Part shown: positions 22,930 to 34,371 of the stretch, in pieces
Position numbering within the stretch: the first letter of the stretch is position 1
Layout: every line of letters begins with the position of its first letter
NCBI GenBank assembly: GCA_026545765.1
Contig: CM048841.1
Span: 24,773,397-24,837,396, forward strand
Reading direction: 5' to 3'
Origin: Plantago major
Taxonomy: Eukaryota > Streptophyta > Magnoliopsida > Lamiales > Plantaginaceae
Length of the DNA stretch: 64,000 bases
Program-made: the position numbers and the translations under genes
The notes under the pieces: model-generated
Database searches by the model: none
What the model was told of the DNA's origin: nothing
Seen by the model: the letters and a program-made list of their open reading frames with translations, nothing else

Positions 22930-24586
22930 TGTTGGTCCAGATAACGGCAAAGTAAAAGACTAGGGGGGGTGAATAGTCTTTTAAAACTTTTGTCGATAAC
23001 AAATATTTCTCGAGATATCGAATGGATATCGATACTTAGAATCAGTCGGAAGACTTTAATAAAGATAAGTGTAGAAACAGTTAGTAAGTGTGTGTGTTGC
23101 TGAAGAATAAATACAGAAATGTAAATGACACAGCAAGTATAGTGGTATCTGGAGGTGGCGTAATCCTCCAACTAATCCACTTCGGTCTATCAGAGACCTA
23201 GAATTCACTAGAACAGATAATTGAGATAACCTTACAAAAATCCTATTCTAAGATTCTGAACAATTGGTTCCCAACCAAAAGTTCCCCGAGTTTTCCTAGC
23301 TTCTTGACCAAGTACTTCCTATACTCAAAACCTTTGAGTTGTTCCCTAACTTCCTGCAGCTAAGTACTTCCTATACTCAAAACTTGGAGTTATTCCTTAG
23401 TTTCCAAATCAAGTACTTCCTATACTCGGTAACCTTGGAGTTATTCCGATTTTTCAACCTAAGTACTTCACATACTCCGCGGTTTTGGTGTTGGTTTCGG
23501 TTTGAGTTGTCAGATGAGTGTCTTAATAACTTTTCAGTTATTCAGATAGCTCTGTGAACTAAGTTACTTAATACACTTTACAGCGTATGGTATCTAGTTC
23601 GATTTCTTGACCCAGTCTTATGGTATCTCAAGAGAATGAATCTCGGATAGTTGATCTTTTGATTCAACTCCTTCACGATAAATGCTTGTTTAGGATCGGG
23701 ACACTTAGAACTTGGTGTTTACTCAAGATCACAAGCTTTAGTCGCAATGTAAAGCTTTGATATTAAGTAAGAAGCTTTGAGAGAGTAAGATCAGAGATCG
23801 TATGTTTTAGCGTATTCAGTGTTCTGAGTTGTGTTCCGTGTGTTCTCTCAAGTTGTCTAAGTGTTGATATTTATAGATGAATTTGAGTGCCGTTTGAATA
23901 GTATCCGTTAGGCTCAAATTCAAACTATCGATATCATGTATAATCTTATGTGAGTTTTGTCTTCTTCTCGAAGTTGCCGTTGCTTTTACTCGGACATCTC
24001 TGTCGTGCATTAAATGCATTGTACTATACTTTTTGTCTGTAGTGTCAGCGGAACTATGCTTTGTATGAGACTAGACTTGTTATGCGATATTTTGCGTCCT
24101 TATCTTCATTCTTCAGATACCACTTGTATTGATTGAAACAACCTTGTTTCTTTTCAGAAACGTGTTTAACGCTCAAGGTATCTGAGAACAGATATCTGTG
24201 GACACTTTCCTTGTCTTCAGATATGTATCTCATTTCTCAGATATCTCTTGTGACACAGTTTGTTTGAAACTATTTGCGTCTACAAGATATCCTGCTAAGA
24301 TATCTGAATAACAGATTCAGTAATCTTGTGCAGTTTTCTTCAAATCTTCAAAAGTTGTTGAGCTTTCTGCTTGGATGTCTTCTTCTTAGTCTTCTTTTCA
24401 TAAAATAAAAATTATATTTTGAGACCTAACATCCTATACAAGATTAGCTAGACTATCATACTTAGTGGGTTTCCTCTTTTACAATGTTCAAGTGAACCAA
24501 GAGTACTAATCACCTTTCTGAGACTAAGATAAGTCATCATGTTGCTGAACAAAATCTAAACAGATATTCTAACAAAATATCTAACA
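22930..24586 (-). repeat. 5' LTR of copia A
   Basis: This is a 1657-bp direct repeat of 8718-10407. Most differences from its partner are one- or two-base losses at CTG, CAG and neighbouring words in its first 800 bp on the plus strand. The remainder is almost identical. Confidence 0.95.
23867..23876 (-). promoter_or_regulatory. TATA box in the 5' LTR of copia A
   Basis: The minus-strand word CTATAAATAT, followed by CAACACTTAG, lies inside the LTR where the U3 promoter is expected. The same string is present in all four copia LTRs of this window. Confidence 0.6.
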
Positions 24587-24671
24587 GTTAGTAATCTTAC
24601 ATATCCGTTCAGCAATCAAGAAGTCAAAAAGTTAATCGTTATAGAACCTTAATATCATAAAGACAAAAAAA

Positions 24672-25499
24672 AGGGAAATTACATCCAGACCCCATTTAGA
24701 TGTCGTAATTACAGATTAGTATCACTTAGTCGAACTATTATGATTCGGTACAATTAGATGTAAAACAATTACACTTTAGCCCATTAATTTGACTTTTGGT
24801 GAACTAAAACCTGGAAAAGTCAATTCCCCCCCTCTCAGATTATTGAATTTTGCAAGTTACCAAACAATAACCCATTTTGACAAATTGTAATTTAAGTCCT
24901 GAATATCTAATTTTTTATATTGTCACCATAAGATTTCGAAGAAGCTCAAATAAGCCCTCAAATTTCTATTTCAATTTGTAAATTATCCCCAACTTCAATC
25001 CGAAAACACAATCGAAAGTTCGTAACAGTTAATCGAAATCGGAGCTGCTATCCAGCTCCCATCGGACCTGTAGCAGCTCCGATTTGGAGGCTGACAGCTC
25101 GATCGGCTGCTATCTGACTCTCCGATTGAACTGCTATCTGACTCCACAATGACTCAATCGAACTACTGACTTCGATTTGGAGCTGCAAATTGGAAGAAGG
25201 GGAAAGAATAAGAAAGAGGAAGAAATTTACCGGAGAAGAAGAAGAGAAGATGGAGGAAGAAGTATGTTGGAGAAGATGGAGGAAGAAGAAGATGGAAGAA
25301 GTATGTTGGACTGTTGGAGAAGATGAAGGAAGAAGAAGATGAATTTTTTTTTTTTTTTAATTTAGCCATGTTTGGTTGTTTCATTTGAAACAACCAAATT
25401 AAGCTGGTCAACGGATTTGGACAAGATTGTAATTGTTCAACTAAGTAGTACGAATATGAGAAACGTCATTCTAAGTGGGTATCCCCATGTAATTATCCC
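24672..25499. mobile_element. MULE-like non-autonomous element, copy 2
   Basis: Degenerate inverted ends (AGGGAAATTACATCCAGACC, and the inverse of TACCCCATGTAATTATCCC-like sequence) bound this element. A 9-bp ACAAAAAAA lies on both sides (24663-24671 and 25500-25508), and nine bases is the MULE duplication length. It shares the AATTACAGATTAGTA phrase and the AGCTCC/GGAGCT boxes with the element at 3861-4981. A poly-T run and GAAGAAGAAG repeats lie inside. There is no transposase. Confidence 0.5.
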
Positions 25500-25599
25500 A
25501 CAAAAAAACCATGAAAACTTAAATAGTGAAAAAGTGATGTGGAACGAATGGTGTAAAATTATTTTAGTTTATTATTTTTTAATTATATTTTTTTTCTTA

Positions 25600-25886
25600 T
25601 TTAAATAGAATTTGGTATATTTCCTTTTTCTTAGTTAATAAGGATTTGGTATTTTCCTTTTTCTTAGTTAATTAGGATTTGATATTTTCCTTTTAGTTAG
25701 TTAGGGATTTTATATTTAAGCACTTGGTTATTAATTGTTAGAAAAATAGTTTCGATATATTATATGAAAAACAGAGGTGTTCCTCCAAATCTGTCAATTT
25801 TCGGTATTCTTGTGAATCAACGAATCTTGATCCATCAATTCTCGGTATTCTGCTGAATCAGCGAGTTTTGAGTCAATTCTCGGTAT
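25600..25886 (+). repeat. LTR-like relic split by the CACTA element, left part
   Basis: Three imperfect repeats of about 40 bp, each with AGGATTTGGTATTTTCC-like sequence, lead to TTTATATTTAAGCACTTGG and then to repeated TCTCGGTATTC...GAATCAACGAG phrases. This resembles the promoter and leader of a plant LTR. The phrase continues on the far side of the CACTA element at 51975 with TATTCTGTAAGAATCAACGAG, which confirms the insertion point. The full boundaries are not determinable. Confidence 0.4.
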
Positions 25887-26031
25887 CACTACAAGAAATC
25901 AGGGAAAAAAGCGGAAAGATGACGGTCCGTCGCCTATATAGCGAATCATAAAGTAGCGGCGAATTTAATCATGCTACCCTTAGCGACAGATAAAAGTTAT
26001 CCGTCGCTACAAACCGACGGATAATTTTATC

Positions 26032-27659
26032 TGTCGGTCCAGATAACGGCAAAGTAAAAGACTAGAGGGGGGGGGGGGTGAATAGTCTTTTAAAAACTTT
26101 TGTCGATAAGCACAGTTTCTCAGATATCTGATACTTAATTTCAGAGAGCGGAAGACTTCTGAGATAAGTGCACGTGTTCAGCAAGATAAGTGTAAGTACT
26201 TTGCAATATAAGTAAAACAAGTTATAAACTGCAGAAAGTAAATAACACACGTCTTTTATAGTGGTATCCGAAGGTGGCGTAATCCTTCAACTAATCCACT
26301 TCGGTCTTTCTCAGACCTAGAATCCACTAAGATAAATGAGGTAACCTTACAGATATCTTTTCTTAGATTCCTAAAAGCACTAGGTTCCCAACCAAGTGTT
26401 CCCCCTGAGTTATTCCCCGGCTTCCACAGCCAAGTACTTCATGTACTCAGAAACCTTTTTGAGCTATCCTTAGCTTCCCAAGCTAAGTACTTCCTGTGCT
26501 CAACAACCTTGGAGTTATTCCTTAGTTTCTCAAACTAAGTACTTCCTGTACTCCACGCCGCATGTGGTGTTGGTTTTAGGTTTGTTTGTCAGGTGAGCTC
26601 CTTTAATAACTTGTTCAGTTATTCAGATAGCTCTGTGAATCAAGTATACTTAATACACTTTGCAATGTATGGTATCTTGTTCTCTACTGACCCAAGTCTG
26701 TGGTAAGTGTTCAAGAGAATGAAACTTAGATATGAAATCTTAGTTCAACTCTTTCACAGATAACAATGCTCGTTAAGGATCAGGACACTTAGAACTTTTG
26801 TGCTACTTAGAATCAAGAGCTTTGGTCGCAACAGAAAGCTTGAAGGTAAGTAGTTTGCTTGAGAGCGCTTGTGTGAGTATTCAATGTGTTCTGAGGTCTA
26901 AGTTCTGTGTGTATTCTCAAGTAGTCTAAGTGTTGATATTTATAGATGAATTTGAGTGCCGTTTGAATAGTATCCGTTAGGCTTAAATCAAATTCAAACT
27001 ATTGATATCTAAATATAGTACTGTAGCAGGTTTGTCTTCTTCTTCAGAAGCTACCGTTTTTGTTCAGACATTTTTTTCTGTGCATTTAATGCACTGTACT
27101 ATATTTTATCCTGTAGTGCCAACGGAACTATGCATGGTATCAGAGATCTTTATACAATCAGAGCTTTCTGAAACTTTGCATGTTCTTTTCCAGAGATCAT
27201 CATAGCTCCAGATACCACTTGTTTAAACAACTTGTTATAATATGTTTCTTTTTCAGAAGCATATTTTATGTCCAAGGTATCTGAGTGTAGATATCTGTGG
27301 GCACTTTCCTCGTCTCAGAAACCTTTTATTCTCAGATATCTTTTGCAACTCGTGTGTTTCAAAACACTTGTTTCTCCAAGATATCCGACACGTATCTGAA
27401 AACCCTTGTCTTGACAATCTTGTGCCTTTCAAATCTTCAACTCGTTGAACTTTTCTCTTGGATGCCTTCTTCTTGGTCTTCTTGTAAAAATAAAAATTAC
27501 ATTTCGAGACCTAACATCCTATACAAGATTTGCTAGACTATCATACTTAGTGAGTTTCCTCTTTTACAGTGTTCAAGTGAACTAAGAGTACTATTCACCT
27601 TTCTAAGATAAGATAAGTCATTAGGTTGCTGATCAAAATCTAAACAGATATTCCTAACA
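26032..27659 (-). repeat. 3' LTR of copia B
   Basis: This is a 1628-bp direct repeat of 40324-41955. It begins TGTCGG on the plus strand, where its partner has TGTTGG. It contains an exact CAGATATCTG palindrome at 26121-26130 and the TATA word at 26936-26945 (minus strand). Confidence 0.95.
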
Positions 27660-27674
27660 AATTTCCCCCATTTT
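27660..27674 (-). other. Polypurine tract of copia B
   Basis: On the minus strand AAAATGGGGGAAATT abuts the 3' LTR. It is identical to the tract of copia A. Confidence 0.87.
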
Positions 27675-28039
27675 GATCAGTCAACGATGACTATCTGACC
27701 TATTACAAATCTGGATGAGGAAACAATCCACCACTTAATCATTTCTTATGATCTTTTAATTCATATAATTAAGTGCAGAAAATAAACATCAACCAAATCA
27801 CAAGGTGTGATCTTTACTGACAAGTTATCTTTTATATAAGAATGATATCTGAGAGTAAGTTCATCAGATATGATACAGAGAAAGCTTACAGATAACTTTT
27901 TCAAGAACAATCAGCAAAATCACAGAAAACTACTTAGTCAAATAGAACAACAGGAGTTACCAAGCTCCAAGCGAACATTCTAAATGACAAGTCTTCAAGT
28001 CTTCAAAAATTCTTCAAGTCTTCAAAACAGTTCCATGGA

Positions 28040-29204
28040 TCAGTCTACAAATTTTCTATCACCAAACCTTTTTATGTCATCAGAGTAGTCATAGAGAAGA
28101 GTTCTGATAATCACCTCTGTGTCTCTGGAAAATCCACAGACTTCCTTGTAGGTTTTGGTGGGATTTCTCTTGACAAAATGCTTGACCCACAGATACTTTC
28201 CCCACTTCCAGGCATGCTCGATTCTGATATCTGATAGCTTGAAGTATTCATAAATGATCTTCAGATATCTGATGTCACCCTTGTATTGATCTTCAGTTAA
28301 GTAGAAGGACTCATAGGGTTCCACAGCAAGTCTTGCTCTTGTGCCTGTTCCATCAAGGTTGGAAATTCTGTGCACATCATCTGGCTTTCCATAAGGACAT
28401 TCATCAGAGAGGTCCTTCTTCATGGCTTTAGTTCTCTTGATTACTTCAAAATCCAACCATGCTTTGATGCATGTGGTTGGTGTTAATCAAGATTGGCTTA
28501 TCTTTTCTCCATGCCATGAGCTGTTTATGGATTGGTTCTGGAAACCTTGAATTTACCAGTAAGTGTTTGAGTTCCAGAATCCAGTAGCCATTCTTCTGAT
28601 TAATGCACCTATAGAAAGAGGAATTGTTGTCATTCTTCACAAACTCAATTTTGGCTTCTTCTGGCCTGAGTGGAAGTAGACTTTTTCTTTGTTCAGCTCT
28701 CAGCCTGTTCCTTCTTTGTCTAGAATTCTCCTTTGGGGGATTACTTGAAGAACCACCCTGGATTGACTTGGTATTTCCAGAGGGTGTTTTAGCCGCTAAG
28801 GGCTTTGCAGCTGTGGGCTCAGTTAAGCTATCAATTTTCCTTTTTCTGTGAAGAGGAGCTTCATCTTCATCAAGATTAATTCTTGTGGGACTTTTGCAGC
28901 CTTCTTCATTGCCCTGGGATTTGATTTGACCTTCTTCTTCTTCTTCAGAAGATTCATCAATCCCTCTTACTTGTCTTCTCATTGGAGGTCTTTTTGCCAT
29001 GGACCTTGTTACCATTGTAGTTTCTTCAGTTGGCTGCTGGGAAGTAGCTACTATTTGCAAAGCAGCTTGATTTGGTGAGGATTCATTTATTCTGAGTGGT
29101 GGCTGGGAAGTTTTCTTGTTTCCTCTTCCTTTCTGAGCAGCACCAACTCTAGATTTCTTCTTTCCTCTTCCTTGATCAGATCCAAATTCTTCCCCCTTAG
29201 TCAT
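28040..29204 (-). CDS. Accessory ORF2 of copia B (basic protein, unknown function)
   Basis: The likely ATG at 29204 (MTKGEEFGSDQGRGKKKSR) matches the ORF2 start of copy A. The first part is rich in Lys, Arg, Ser and Pro, with a nuclear-localisation-like HRKRKID. It is followed by a region with LLPLRPEEAKIEFVKNDNN, a helical segment ending EPIHKQLMAWRKDKP, and a C-terminal half with YESFYLTEDQYKGDIRYLKI and WKWGKYLWVKHFVKR. One frameshift near 28450-28480 joins two open segments (28446-29225 and 28040-28456). Copy A reads through that spot with a slightly different sequence. In copy B the upstream ORF1 frame runs into ORF2 without a stop. I know no family for it. Basic composition suggests nucleic-acid binding, which is only an inference. 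Confidence 0.55.
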
Positions 29205-32200
29205 TGTTGACTGACTAAGTACCACAAAAGAATCTGAGAGGGACTCAAAATTCTTTTGTAAGTAGTCAGAAAGTGACCAACTTCTGAAGTTCAGCCTTGA
29301 GCTCCTGATTTTGTTTGATAAGTCCCTTTTCCTTATCGGTGAGCTCTGCCAATGGGCCTAGTATGGCATCTGCTTTTCCAGCAGTGTAACTTGCCTCATG
29401 AAAAGCTTTTTCAGCTAATGAAACATCATCGTCCCTTACCATTCCCAGATCCTTCTGAGCAATGATCATACTGGTTGTTCTCTGAGTGATGAGCTCAGTG
29501 AATTTTTGCATATCTGAGGGGACAGAGGCAATTACTTCTTTGTTTTGTGAAGACTCTCTTTTAAGATGTGCCAAAACTTGATATCTATTCATATATTCAT
29601 GGGAGTGGACATTTGGCAGTTTGTTGAAAACTTCAGGAGCAATTAGCTTTCTTTTCAGATGAGAAACCGCTAAGTGTTCATTGCGGTGTTCTGCCAACGT
29701 CTTGTCTTCTTCATCATCTGAGTCATCAGCCCAGTGATCTTCATCCTCTTGGACATTTTCAAAATTTTCCGATCCAAAGAACCATCTCGAGATGGGCTTC
29801 TTTCCTTCTCGAGAAGAGGATGGTATGTCTTTTTCGATGATGCACCCTTAGCATCATGCTTTTCTTTAGATACTTCTTGATTCTAGCTCCTTAGCAATAG
29901 CATTTACAACATCCTGGAGCTCTTTAACCTCAGAGTAAGCTACTGTCTCTTGTAAGTATTGATCTTGTAGTTGATTAAGCTTATCTCTGGATTTAACTAG
30001 CACTTCTTCAAGTTGAAGATGGAGTTGTTGCTCTTCTTCCAACAGTTGTTTGAGTTGAGCAGTTCTGGCTTGAGTATTTAATATCTTCTGAGTTGTTTCC
30101 TCAGAGGGCTCAACTACTTGTTCAGTAGTGTCTTTTTGTTGTTTGAAAGATGGATGGGTAGATTTCTGAGGTGATGGAGGAGGGGATTGCTGTGATGTCC
30201 TCTCGGTGCTTTTCGATTTGAGGCAATGTGTCCTTGTGGAATTCCTCCCGTACCTGGTGCAGGGGCATCATCATCATCCTTTTTATCATCCTCATCCTTG
30301 TGATGGTCAGAAGGAAAATCTTCATAGTCATTTTCGTCAGTTTCCTTCTCTTCTTCATCTTCAGAGACCAGATTGATCACTTCTGGAATAGTGATCATTT
30401 GCCCATTTACTTCTTCTTGTTCAGAAGGAATAAATTGTAGTGTCTGGGGCAGGACTGGCTTGAATGCCATCTGCAATCTGGTCTGACCATCTGCATGTTT
30501 GAAGGCTTGCACCAATGTGTGTGCCACTTCCTTGGAAAAATCCTTACGCATTAAGGTCGCAACTTTGTATTGTTCAGTAGGGAACATTGCGTGGATGTAG
30601 TTTTCCAGGTCAAGAGCTCGTGCTCGTCTTGTTGGTTGATCTGTGATTCTCAGTATTTCAGAGAGATCAGAGCACCTTAACCTTTGCCATTTCTTGAAGC
30701 ATTGAATATGCTTTGGCAAGGTATGAGTCTTGAAGAAGGGAAGAAGGTTTTCATAGTCATCATTCGACTCCTTGGCACTACTCTGAACCTGAAAGAGAGA
30801 GTTTTTAATTAGTTTCAAAACTTGTGTAGATATCTGAGTTTTAGAGTAGTCAAGTATCTGTGTTACCTGTGCAACAAAGAAGGCTCGAGGGTTGGACTCC
30901 GAGGTTCAGTGCCTCAGATATCTTGGTGTGAGGAGGAGACTTGGAAGTCTGATTCTCAACATCCTCTCTTTCTTTTTGAACCTGAGATTATAAACATAAC
31001 ACTTAGGAAATTTTATCAAGAAAAAGTTCTATTTTCAGAATCAGATATCTGAGAGGTCAATTACCTCCACTATTGGAGGCTCAGATACTTGTTGCTCAGA
31101 GACTTGTGCAGTCTCTGGAAATTTTTCTTGTGATGAAGGTTTTGATGCCTCATCAATTTCCATTTGTTCTGGGAATTGAGCGGGCAATTCCCCAGCAACT
31201 TCTACTTCTTTTTTTAACCTGTTTAAGTAGAAAGTGTTAGTTTGAGAAAAATGATCAGAGATTTGTCTTTGAAGATTATAGATATCTGAATGAAATACCT
31301 TCTCTGCAGAAGGTTCAGATACTTGTTCCTCAGAGACCTTGGAAGTCTCTGGATTCTTCTCTGAAGAGATAGACTTTTCAGTCTCTTCATTTTTCTTCTC
31401 AGTTGGAGCCTATTAGAAACAAACACTTAATAGTATTAGTCAAGTGTATAAAGCACATATCTGAGATGTTATATCTTAAGGAACTATCTTCTACCTGTGA
31501 GAAAGGCTCCTGTTCCTTAAGTGGTGAGGCTATGGAAGCCTCCTTCTCACATTCTGAGGCAAGCTTTGCAGCTTCCTCTTGTTCTTTTGTTTCTAGTTCA
31601 GCCTATAACAAAGAATTTTTATTAGTTAACAAGACAGAAAACACAAAGAAATTCACAAGTGCAAACCATTCAGCTACCTGAGCAATGTCAAGCTGAGTGG
31701 TCTCTGGAACTTGTGACCCTTTCATGAGTTGGTCTCGTTGTTCCAGTGTTGCTTCTTTGTTGGAAGTTTGAGGTACTTCAACCTTTTCCTGAGTGGCTAA
31801 CTCAGTTGCCTCCCCTGGTTGATCATTCTGAGTAGGTGTCTTAGTTTGATCCCTCTCTTGGAGTTGGGGAACCTGCTCATTTGCAGGATTTTCTTCAGCA
31901 TGTTGCATTGCTGTCATGTCGAAATGGAGTTCATTTACCATTTCATCAACCACTTGTGGCTGTTGTGGTTGTGGTTGTTGTGGTTGTGCAGGCGAAGTTT
32001 GAGCAGTTGAGAGTTCTTCCAGATTTTTAAGTGTGGTGTTGACATCAGCGTCTACCAACACTAAGTCACCACTCATCAGGGCTTCTTGAAGTTGTTTATA
32101 TGTGACTTTCCCTGATGGTGTGTTGGCACCAACAACCTTTGCTATAGGTGCTTGTTCAGCAACCTGTGAGCTGGTTGCTTTCTCAGCATCCTTGGACCTT

Positions 32201-33570
32201 TTGTTCTTCCCCTTTGTCTGGGTTACTTTTTCAGCAACCTTGGGGGATGGGATCTTCTCCTCGTTCAATTCGTCATCGAAATCTGGAACAGAGTTATCAA
32301 CAATCCCTGCTGCTTCTGCAGAAAGAGTTAGATGTTTTTCAGCATTTATGAGTTCATCAACAAGGCTTTCGGCAATAGTCTTGACATTTCTAAAAGCACT
32401 TTCTCTTGCTGAGTTTTCTTGTTCAGTAGCTGATGCCTCTTTTGCAGCATTGATGAGTTCATCTTCATTGATGAGTTCATCTGCAGCGACGTCAGGTATC
32501 TCGGAATCGACAACCTCAAAGGGTGTGCCTTCTGATTTGCCAGCAGACTTCTTCCTTGAAGTTCTGGGCTTCTTGGTCGCAACTTTTCCCTCAAATACCT
32601 CTTCAGTCTTTCGCTTCTTGGAACCTTTCTGAGATCCAGTAACCTTTTTCATCAAGTTTGTATACTCATATTTGTAGAGTAGGTTACTGTTGGCAATATC
32701 TGCCGTCTCTCTGAGCTCAATGACAAGACATTCTAGTAAGTAGCAAATTTTCAGTCCATAGCTTACTGTGGCTTTTGGCTCAGCAAGGCCTTTAACGATT
32801 TTAGGCTCAAAGCCTTGTATCTTCTTCACAAATTTCATGAAGGCGTACTTCCCCCAATTAAAAGGGTTTTCCAGCCTTTTGTCTTGTTGGCTCAACAAGA
32901 ACATCATCATCCAGCGTTCTTGGCTTATCTGGTCAGCACCTCCTTGTAGACCATCAAAGCCTCTGTGAAGGATACATGCCAACACATCCCAGTGGACCAA
33001 AAGATGTCTGGTCCTTATGTCAGAAAGCTTAAAGTCGATGGGTGTGTCTGGTTTGTCAAGATCACACACATTACTGTACAGTTTCTTCACACCTTCAAGG
33101 AGATCTTCATCCTTGGTGTCAATCTCAAAATCCTTTCCAAGATTTTGAAGTTCAAACAGCTCACAGAAAGCTGTTTCGTCCAACAAGATTTCTTGTCCTT
33201 GGACTTTGGTCTTGATAGACACTATCTCAGTGCCTTCAGAGATCTTGGAAATAATTGTGGAGTTGTTGTAAAACTCCAGAACATCCAGTGAAGAAACTCC
33301 ACTGGGAAGAGCAGATAGAAAACCCTTGATTTTTGCCTTTTCAAGCATATCAAGTACTAACTTCCTGTCAGTTTGGTTTTCTATTGCGGCTACCAGGTAT
33401 TCCTCAATCATGGCACCACCCCAAATCATCCTGTGATTTGAAGTCCAATGATCAGGGTCGAATTCTCCGATCAACCGATTGTTAGTAATAACTAGCACTG
33501 GTGCTTGCTTTTCAGCAGTAGTAGTAGTAGTAGCTTGGGATTTCTGAGTAGAAGCACATTTGGGAGCCAT
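29205..33570 (-). CDS. Accessory ORF1 of copia B, multi-exon gene in a retrotransposon
   Basis: Exon 1 (31678-33570, 631 codons) starts MAPKCASTQKSQ. It has an N-terminal domain like the 'putative plant transposon protein' family (IWGGAMIEEYLVAAIE, then VLEFYNN and LDETAFCELFEL), a Lys-rich KKRKTEE/KKPRTSRKK stretch and Glu/Ala-rich repeats. GT-AG introns follow at 31603-31677, 31410-31494, 31219-31298, 30982-31064 and 30789-30866. The exons between are 108, 111, 154 and 115 bp. The first two are exactly in phase 0, and the last two each carry one extra base, one of them in a seven-A run. The small exons repeat PET..VSE.QVSEP. The last exon (from 30788) encodes IQCFKKWQ...PTRRAR, an acidic KDDDDAPAPG stretch, a coiled coil and ASYTAGKADAILGPLAEL. 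No signal peptide or membrane span was seen. The function is unknown. Confidence 0.7.
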
Positions 33571-33743
33571 CTCTTTAAACAGTGACGTCTTTGAAAAACG
33601 AGAAAGAGATTAGGGTGAGAGATTAGTAATTCTTTGCAGAAAAACTAACAGAGATTTGCAGAGGTTGAAGAAGAGTTTTTGCTATTTTTGTGCAAGTCTG
33701 TATGTTGGATTAGGCGAAAGTAATTTCTTTTGCCAAAATCCCA

Positions 33744-33752
33744 TATATATAG
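33744..33752 (-). promoter_or_regulatory. Putative internal TATA box for the copia B accessory gene
   Basis: CTATATATA on the minus strand lies about 174 bp upstream of the ATG at 33570 and matches the word in copy A. The untranslated stretch between it and the ATG is also conserved between the copies. Confidence 0.45.
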
Positions 33753-34246
33753 CAATGTAATCTCCACAAACATATACATACAAATTAATTTTGTGTGTAA
33801 GTATCTGTGAATTGCAGGCAAGCGTGAGTAAAAGCTTGTTCGGCATTAAATGCATAGTGGACCTGCCGAATTTTAACGATCCACTATTTCCGAGAGTTAA
33901 TCTCGCCAGTAAAGATCAATCGTCCAATTCATCAAGGGTCACCATTGCTTCTTCAGCAATGATCACAATTAACAAATGTAATTGTGCCCATTTAATGAAT
34001 TTTGGCTATTAGCTTTCTGAATCACGTTTCTGTATGACCAAGAACACTGTTTGCATCTGAATTTTTCTCACATTTGGTATTTGTCCAAGTTTTACACAGA
34101 GATAGAAATAATACAAATTTCAAGAGAGTAATTGACTGCAGAACAGGTTATTCTCTCTTTGTGTTCCCTCATCGAGTGATCCAGATATCCGAGTACGCCT
34201 CGTAAATCTTTGAACAGTTGTTTTACCCTTTAGCCTTTAGTTTCTG

Positions 34247-34333
34247 GATACCCGTTCCAGATTCCTCTTCTCTGGATACCCGTTCCAGATACCTCTTTTC
34301 TGGATACCCGTTCCAGATACCTCTTCTCTCTTC
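34247..34333. repeat. Tandem repeat between pol and accessory gene (copia B)
   Basis: About three units of CTGGATACCCGTTCCAG followed by AT(A/T)CCTCTTCTCT occur here. It is the counterpart of the 35-bp array at 16888-17045 with fewer and shorter units. Confidence 0.75.
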
Positions 34334-34371
34334 TTTGATATCTTCTTCTGATATCTCTTTTCTGAACTTTT

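Larger units (their letters stand above)
8718..24586 (-). mobile_element. Ty1/copia LTR retrotransposon A (15.9 kb, complete ends)
   Basis: Two LTRs that start TGTTGG and end CTAACA bound the element. GTTAG is duplicated at 8713-8717 and 24587-24591. In element orientation (minus strand) the order is 5' LTR, initiator-Met-type primer site, gag with a zinc knuckle, protease, integrase, reverse transcriptase, RNase H, accessory gene, polypurine tract and 3' LTR. Integrase before reverse transcriptase defines copia. The great length and the ORF after pol resemble the SIRE/Maximus layout, which is an inference. Many frames are broken, partly in patches where CAG and CTG strings have lost bases. 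Confidence 0.95.

Noticed and set aside
32102-32632. 176-residue plus-strand frame in copia B
   Set aside because: It is the complement of the Ser/Glu/Lys-rich accessory exon, with composition fully explained by that strand.
28040-33570. Classical env gene in the position after pol
   Set aside because: The position fits, but I see no signal peptide, no membrane span and no glycoprotein-like cysteines. I call it an accessory gene of unknown function instead.
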